A DNA stretch of 64,000 bases from contig NZ_QLTA01000023.1 of the NCBI RefSeq assembly GCF_003269065.1, positions 1 to 64,000 of the forward strand, in the 5' to 3' direction. Under the pieces are notes generated by a model that had not been told where the DNA came from, searched no databases, and was given only the letters and a program-made list of their open reading frames with translations. Positions 59,557-64,000 of the stretch are shown piece by piece. The DNA is from Paracidovorax anthurii (GTDB lineage: Bacteria > Pseudomonadota > Gammaproteobacteria > Burkholderiales > Burkholderiaceae_C). A program made the position numbers and the translations under genes. Position 1 is the stretch's first letter. The number at the start of each line of letters is the position of its first letter.

Positions 59557-60045
59557 ATGCAGCACTCCAAGAACGATATCTGGGTCGGCCTGTTCGTCCT
59601 GCTGGGCGGCGCGGCCCTGCTCTTCCTCGCCCTGCAGTCGGCGAACCTGCTGCGCGTCAACTGGCAGACGGGCTACCAGGTCACGGCGCTCTTCGACAAC
59701 ATCGGCGGCCTCAAGCCCCAGGCGGCGGTGCGCAGCGCCGGCGTGGTGGTGGGCCGCGTGCGGTCCATCACGTTCGACGACAAGACCTTCCAGGCCCAGG
59801 TGACGCTGGAGATGGACAAGCGCTACGCCTTCCCCAAGGACAGCTCGCTCAAGATCCTCACCAGCGGCCTGCTGGGCGACCAGTACATCGGCATCCAGGC
59901 GGGTGCCGACGAGAAAAACCTCGCCGAGGGCGACCGCATCACCTCCACCCAGTCGGCGGTGGTGCTGGAAAACCTCATCAGCCAGTTCCTCTATGGCAAG
60001 GCAGAGGAGGGCAGCGGGGCCTCCTCGGGCGGCAACAAGAAATGA
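59557..60045 (+). CDS. mlaD: MCE-domain phospholipid-binding protein
   Basis: 162 residues: single N-terminal membrane anchor (IWVGLFVLLGGAALLFLAL) and one MCE domain (VTALFDNIGGLKPQAAVRSA, LKILTSGLLGDQYIGIQ). It forms a periplasmic hexamer that receives lipid. Its stop overlaps the mlaA start. Confidence 0.95.
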   Translation: MQHSKNDIWVGLFVLLGGAALLFLALQSANLLRVNWQTGYQVTALFDNIGGLKPQAAVRSAGVVVGRVRSITFDDKTFQAQVTLEMDKRYAFPKDSSLKILTSGLLGDQYIGIQAGADEKNLAEGDRITSTQSAVVLENLISQFLYGKAEEGSGASSGGNKK

Positions 60046-60824
60046 CGACAACGATGCACAACACGTTCCAATCCTCCGGGGCCCGTGCCCTCCGCGGCGG
60101 TGCCTGCGCACTGGTGGCCGCTCTCCTGCTCGCGGGCTGCGCCAGCGGCCCGAACGCCGATCCGCGCGATCCGCTGGAGCCCTACAACCGCACGATGACG
60201 CAGTTCAACGACAAGGTGGACGATGTCGTGCTCCGGCCCGTCGCGACCGCCTACACGGAGGTGACGCCGCGCGTCGTGCGCACGGGCGTGAGCAACTTCT
60301 TCTCCAACCTCACCGACCTCTGGTCCTTCGTGAACAACGTGCTGCAGTTGCGCGGCGAGGGTGCCCTCAACAGCATCGCGCGCTTCAACGTGAACACGGT
60401 CTTCGGCATCGGCGGCCTGTTCGATGTGGCCAGCGAGATGGGCATCGACCGCTCGCGGCAGGACTTCGGCCTCACGCTGGGCCGCTGGGGCGTGCCCACG
60501 GGGCCGTACCTCGTGCTGCCGCTGCTGGGCCCCTCCACCGTGCGCGACACGGTCGCGCTGCCCGTAGACACCAAGGGCAACCTGATCACCTACGTCGATC
60601 CGGTGTCCGACCGCAACGCGCTCTATGCGCTCAGCATCGTGAACACGCGCGCCAACCTGCTGCGCGCCAGCTCCGTGCTCGACACGGCGGCGCTCGACAA
60701 GTACAGCTTCACGCGCGACGCCTACCTGCAGGTGCGCAACCAGGCGGCCCAGGCGGACTCGCTCAAGAAAGAGGAGCGCTACGACGAGGACGCGGGCAAG
60801 CTGCCCGAGGAGCCCGTGCGCTGA
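60042..60824 (+). CDS. mlaA: Outer-membrane lipoprotein MlaA (VacJ)
   Basis: 260 residues from the ATG at 60042 (ATGA overlap with mlaD); an ATG four codons later is possible. Lipobox LLLAGCASGP; VacJ motifs DPLEPYNRTMTQFNDKVDD, FSNLTDLWSFVNNVLQ and DFGLTLGRWGVPTGPYLVLP. It removes phospholipid from the outer leaflet. Acidic tail. Confidence 0.95.
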   Translation: MTTTMHNTFQSSGARALRGGACALVAALLLAGCASGPNADPRDPLEPYNRTMTQFNDKVDDVVLRPVATAYTEVTPRVVRTGVSNFFSNLTDLWSFVNNVLQLRGEGALNSIARFNVNTVFGIGGLFDVASEMGIDRSRQDFGLTLGRWGVPTGPYLVLPLLGPSTVRDTVALPVDTKGNLITYVDPVSDRNALYALSIVNTRANLLRASSVLDTAALDKYSFTRDAYLQVRNQAAQADSLKKEERYDEDAGKLPEEPVR

Positions 60825-60970
60825 GACACGTTGTGAGTGGGCGGGCCGCTGCGTTGCAGTTGCTTGCATCCGTGAACGCGGCGGACGCATGCCCGCGCGG
60901 CGCGGCGAACAGAATGCATGAATGAACCGGTGCGCCTTTCCCGGGCGCGCCTCAAGAAAGGAAACGAACC

Positions 60971-61642
60971 ATGACGATGAGCCGACGTACCCTGGGCCGG
61001 ATGGTCCTGTGCACCACCGCCGCGCTCTGGCTGGGTGCCCCGGTGGCGGCCCTGGCCGCCGACGAGGCGCCGGACGCGCTGGTCAAGCGCCTGTCCACCG
61101 ACGTGCTGGAGACCGTGCGCAACGACAAGAGCATCAAGGCCGGCGACGTGAACAAGATCACCGCGCTGGTGGACAAGGCGATCCTGCCGCACGTGAACTT
61201 CCGCCGCATGACGGCCGCGGCCGTGGGCCCGGGCTGGCGCCAGGCCACGCCGAACCAGCAGGCGCGCCTGCAGGAAGAGTTCAAGACCCTGCTCGTGCGC
61301 ACCTACGCCGGCGCCCTGAGCCAGGTGAACGACCTGTCCATCGAGGTCAAGCCGCTGCGCGCCGGCGCCGACGACAAGGACGTGCTGGTGCGCTCGGAGA
61401 TCCTGGGCCGCGGCGACCCCATCCAGCTCGACTACCGCCTGGAGAAAGTCCCCGGCGACGGCGCGGGCTGGAAGATCTACAACCTCAACGTGATGGGCGT
61501 GTGGCTCGTGGAAACCTACCGCACGCAGTTCGCGCAGGAGATCAACGCCAAGGGCATCGACGGCCTGATCGAATCGCTGGTCGCGCGCAACAAGGCCAAC
61601 GCCGCCGGTACCTCCGGTACCGCCGGCAAGAAGGCGAGCTGA
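60971..61642 (+). CDS. mlaC: Periplasmic lipid shuttle MlaC
   Basis: 223 residues: signal peptide then the Ttg2D/MlaC domain (NKITALVDKAILPHVNFRRM, VRTYAGALSQVNDLSIEVKP, YNLNVMGVWLVETYRTQF). Carries lipid between MlaA and MlaFEDB. The 146-base gap after mlaA is the only sizeable space in the operon. Confidence 0.94.
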   Translation: MTMSRRTLGRMVLCTTAALWLGAPVAALAADEAPDALVKRLSTDVLETVRNDKSIKAGDVNKITALVDKAILPHVNFRRMTAAAVGPGWRQATPNQQARLQEEFKTLLVRTYAGALSQVNDLSIEVKPLRAGADDKDVLVRSEILGRGDPIQLDYRLEKVPGDGAGWKIYNLNVMGVWLVETYRTQFAQEINAKGIDGLIESLVARNKANAAGTSGTAGKKAS

Positions 61643-61664
61643 CGGCACCGCCGCGCGATCGCCC

Positions 61665-61943
61665 ATGCTGGTCCTTCCCACCGAATTGACCCACGCGCAG
61701 GCCTCGGCCTGCCTGCGCATGCTGCTGCAGGGCCTCAAGGCGCACCGCGACGAGATCCTCGTCGTGGATGCCGCTGCGCTCACCACCTTCGACTCCTCGG
61801 CCCTCGCGGTGCTGCTGGAATGCCGCCGCGCGGTGCTGCTCGAAAACAAGCGCTTCGAGGTCAAGGGACTGCCCGAGGGGCTGGCAAAGCTCGCGGGCCT
61901 CTACGGGGTGCAGGAGTTGCTCGTGCCCCCCGCGGCGGCGTGA
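61665..61943 (+). CDS. mlaB: STAS-domain protein MlaB
   Basis: 92 residues, a single STAS domain with VVDAAALTTFDSSALAVLLE (conserved Ser/Thr of the DSS motif). It binds and stabilises MlaF. Follows mlaC by 22 bases and completes mlaFEDACB. Confidence 0.9.
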   Translation: MLVLPTELTHAQASACLRMLLQGLKAHRDEILVVDAAALTTFDSSALAVLLECRRAVLLENKRFEVKGLPEGLAKLAGLYGVQELLVPPAAA

Positions 61944-62050
61944 GCGCCCTTGGCGCGTGAACACGTTCTCCACGGGCGCCGCGCGCCCGTAGTGCCATCG
62001 GGGCGGCGGCCAGGCAAATCCGCGCCGGGGCCGTAGAATGGCCGGCTTCC

Positions 62051-63028
62051 ATGCCTGCAGTCTCCTTCCAGTCCGTCTCCAAGACCTACTCCACGCCCAA
62101 AGGGCCGTTCCAGGCGCTCGACGGCGTGAGCCTGGACATCGAGGAGGGCGAGTTCTTCGGTCTCCTCGGGCCGAACGGCGCCGGCAAGACCACCCTCATC
62201 AGCATCCTGGCGGGCCTCGCGCAGGCGTCCGGCGGGCGCGTTCTCGTGCAGGGCAGCGATGTGCGGACCGACTTCGCCGCCGCGCGGCGCCGGCTCGGCA
62301 TCGTGCCGCAGGAGCTGGTGTTCGACCCGTTCTTCAACGTGCGCGAGACGCTGCGCATCCAGTCGGGCTACTTCGGCGTGAAGAACAACGATGCCTGGAT
62401 CGACGAGCTGCTCGAAAGCCTGGGCCTGGCCGACAAGGCCACGTCCAACATGCGCCAGCTCTCGGGCGGCATGAAGCGCCGCGTGCTCGTGGCGCAGGCG
62501 CTGGTGCACAAGCCGCCCATCATCGTGCTCGACGAGCCTACCGCCGGGGTGGACGTGGAGCTGCGCCAGACGCTGTGGCACTTCGTCGCGCGGCTCAACA
62601 AGGCGGGCCACACGGTGCTGCTCACCACCCATTACCTCGAAGAGGCCGAAGCCCTGTGCAACCGCATCGCCATGCTCAAGCGGGGCCGGATGATCGCGCT
62701 GTCCACCACGTCCGAGCTGCTGCACGCCGCTTCCACCAACGTGCTGCGCTTCAAGACCGATGATCCGCTGCCGCCCGCGCTGGCCGGCGGCGCCCGCGTC
62801 ACGGGCCGCGTGGTGCAGCTGCCCGCGCAGGATGCGGCCGACATCGAGCGCGTGCTGGCGGCGCTGCGCGCGGCCGGCGTCGGCGTGCACGATGTCGAGA
62901 TCCGCAAGGCCGACCTGGAGGACGTGTTCCTCAGCCTGATGGCCGAGGGCCGCTACCCCGATCCCGCGCATGCGCCCGCGCCGGCCGGCGAGCCCGAGGA
63001 AACGGCCGAAGGCGGGGTGCGGCTATGA
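62051..63028 (+). CDS. ABC-2 type transporter ATP-binding protein (YadG-like)
   Basis: 325 residues. Walker A GLLGPNGAGKTTLISIL, signature LSGGMKRRVLVAQAL, Walker B IIVLDEPTAGVD, H-loop LLTTHYLEEAEAL; a C-terminal DUF4162-type extension follows. Pairs with the permease downstream. The substrate is not evident, but the link to mla-bolA-murA loci in betaproteobacteria suggests an envelope role. Confidence 0.92.
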   Translation: MPAVSFQSVSKTYSTPKGPFQALDGVSLDIEEGEFFGLLGPNGAGKTTLISILAGLAQASGGRVLVQGSDVRTDFAAARRRLGIVPQELVFDPFFNVRETLRIQSGYFGVKNNDAWIDELLESLGLADKATSNMRQLSGGMKRRVLVAQALVHKPPIIVLDEPTAGVDVELRQTLWHFVARLNKAGHTVLLTTHYLEEAEALCNRIAMLKRGRMIALSTTSELLHAASTNVLRFKTDDPLPPALAGGARVTGRVVQLPAQDAADIERVLAALRAAGVGVHDVEIRKADLEDVFLSLMAEGRYPDPAHAPAPAGEPEETAEGGVRL

Positions 63029-63053
63029 GCGCGCGCCGCATGGAGGTGGCCCG

Positions 63054-63809
63054 ATGACCGGCTGGCAGACCCTGTTCTACAAGGAGGTGCTGCGCTTCTG
63101 GAAGGTGAGCTTCCAGACCATCGCCGCGCCCGTGCTCACGGCCGTGCTGTACCTGCTGATCTTCGGCCACGTGCTCGAAGACCACGTGAAGGTCTACGAC
63201 CGCCTGAGCTACACCGCTTTCCTCGTGCCCGGCCTCGTGATGATGAGCCTGTTGCAGAACGCCTTCGCCAACAGCTCGTCGAGCCTCATCCAGAGCAAGA
63301 TCATGGGCAACCTCGTGTTCGTGCTGCTCACGCCGCTGTCGCACTGGGCCTGGTTCTTCGCCTACGTGGGCTCGTCCATCGTGCGCGGGCTGGTGGTGGG
63401 GCTGGGCGTGTTCGTCGCCACGCTGGGCTTCGCGCGGCCCGAGTTCGCCGCGCCGCTGTGGATCGCCGCGTTCGCGCTGCTGGGCGCGGCGCTGCTGGCC
63501 ACGCTGGGGCTGATCGCCGGGCTCTGGGCCGACAAGTTCGACCAGATGGCGGCCTTCCAGAATTTCATCATCGTGCCCATGACCTTCCTCTCGGGCGTGT
63601 TCTATTCCATCCAGTCGCTGCCGCCCTTCTGGCAGACGGTGAGCCACCTGAACCCGTTCTTCTACATGATCGACGGCTTCCGCTACGGCTTCTTCGGCCA
63701 GAGCGACACCTCGCCCTGGCTGAGCCTGGGCATCGTGGGCGGCGCCTGGCTGGCCGTGAGCGCGCTCGCGGTGCACCTGCTGCGCACGGGCTACAAGATC
63801 CGCCATTGA
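63054..63809 (+). CDS. ABC-2 type transporter permease (YadH-like)
   Basis: 251 residues from the ATG at 63054, six membrane segments (TIAAPVLTAVLYLLIFG, MMSLLQNAFANSSSSLI, FALLGAALLATLGLIAGLW). ABC-2 family export protein matching the upstream ATPase. Confidence 0.92.
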   Translation: MTGWQTLFYKEVLRFWKVSFQTIAAPVLTAVLYLLIFGHVLEDHVKVYDRLSYTAFLVPGLVMMSLLQNAFANSSSSLIQSKIMGNLVFVLLTPLSHWAWFFAYVGSSIVRGLVVGLGVFVATLGFARPEFAAPLWIAAFALLGAALLATLGLIAGLWADKFDQMAAFQNFIIVPMTFLSGVFYSIQSLPPFWQTVSHLNPFFYMIDGFRYGFFGQSDTSPWLSLGIVGGAWLAVSALAVHLLRTGYKIRH

Positions 63810-63814
63810 GCCCG

Positions 63815-63860
63815 GCCGGCTTGCTGCCCGCGTGCCACGCGCGGGCGGCGGGCCGGCTTT
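63815..63860 (+). terminator. Probable terminator after the ABC-2 permease
   Basis: Outer arms GCCGGC/GCCGGC and inner arms GCCCGCG/CGCGGGC form a nested hairpin followed by TTT, 6 bases after the permease stop and before the bolA ribosome site. Confidence 0.5.
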
Positions 63861-63908
63861 CCCAAGACCCCGACGACCCCCTCCAAGATTTCCTGCGAAG
63901 GCCCCCCG

Positions 63909-64000
63909 ATGACCGCCGACCAACTCAAAGACCTGATCCGCGCGGGCCTGCCCTGCGCACACCTCGCGCTGGAGGGCGACGGCCGCCACTGGTACGCGAC
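63909..64000 (+). CDS. BolA/IbaG family protein, 5' end
   Basis: First 30 codons only (MTADQLKDLIRAGLPCAHLA ... GRHWYA), cut by the right edge. LIRAGLPCAHLALEGDGRHW matches the N-terminus of short BolA/IbaG proteins, which partner monothiol glutaredoxins. Its position after mla and the ABC-2 pair, normally followed by murA, is conserved in betaproteobacteria. Confidence 0.8.
   Translation, partial: MTADQLKDLIRAGLPCAHLALEGDGRHWYA

Overview
The window is GC-rich, densely coded chromosomal DNA from a betaproteobacterium, almost certainly Comamonadaceae and most like Acidovorax/Paracidovorax. This rests on the gene families and their order (NrtR-type NAD cluster, ResB/CcsB cytochrome c maturation, pilMNOPQ-aroKB, gltBD, mla operon followed by an ABC-2 pair and bolA) and on protein similarity judged by eye. 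No rRNA, tRNA, CRISPR array or prophage was seen.

Layout: 1-2.3 kb holds the 3' end of a CsgG-like/peptidoglycan-binding protein and two unrecognised proteins. 2.3-8.4 kb is an NAD cluster (nadM-Nudix, nadE, pncB, pncA on the minus strand, divergent from the regulator nrtR) with a palindromic operator between pncA and nrtR. 8.4-13.3 kb holds a DUF1328 membrane peptide, a 928-residue ankyrin-repeat protein, repeated copies of the metK 3' end, and metK behind a SAM-II-type riboswitch. 13.3-16.9 kb has two lipid A acyltransferases, an epoxide-hydrolase-like enzyme and engB. 17-21.4 kb is cytochrome c4 with resB-ccsB. 21.5-24.1 kb is msrPQ and a diiron-type metallo-beta-lactamase-fold protein behind an FNR-type promoter. 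24.1-28.6 kb is lysA-lptM, cyaY and mrcA.

28.8-41.5 kb runs from the type IV pilus assembly/secretin operon pilMNOPQ through an Ig-like lipoprotein into aroK-aroB-dgt, a DUF1415 protein, a methyltransferase and a REP-associated tyrosine transposase (RAYT). 41.6-48 kb is gltBD and its terminator. 48-55 kb is an iron-acquisition region: a small cystatin-like protein, two similar TonB-dependent receptors, FecR and FecI with a Fur box. 55-57.7 kb is a polar amino acid ABC transporter. 57.9-62 kb is the complete phospholipid-transport operon mlaFEDACB, then an ABC-2 export pair and the start of bolA.

The least ordinary observations are a dispersed 49-nt intergenic element (17-nt imperfect hairpin, 17-nt variable spacer, 15-nt conserved block) in seven copies plus one degenerate, with a RAYT gene beside one copy; a cytosolic stefin/cystatin-like protein with an intact QVVAG motif; the SAM-II-type metK leader; the FNR class II promoter before a presumptive oxygen-binding diiron protein; the NrtR operator; duplicated metK 3' ends next to the ankyrin gene; and two paralogous receptors of which only one has a signalling domain.
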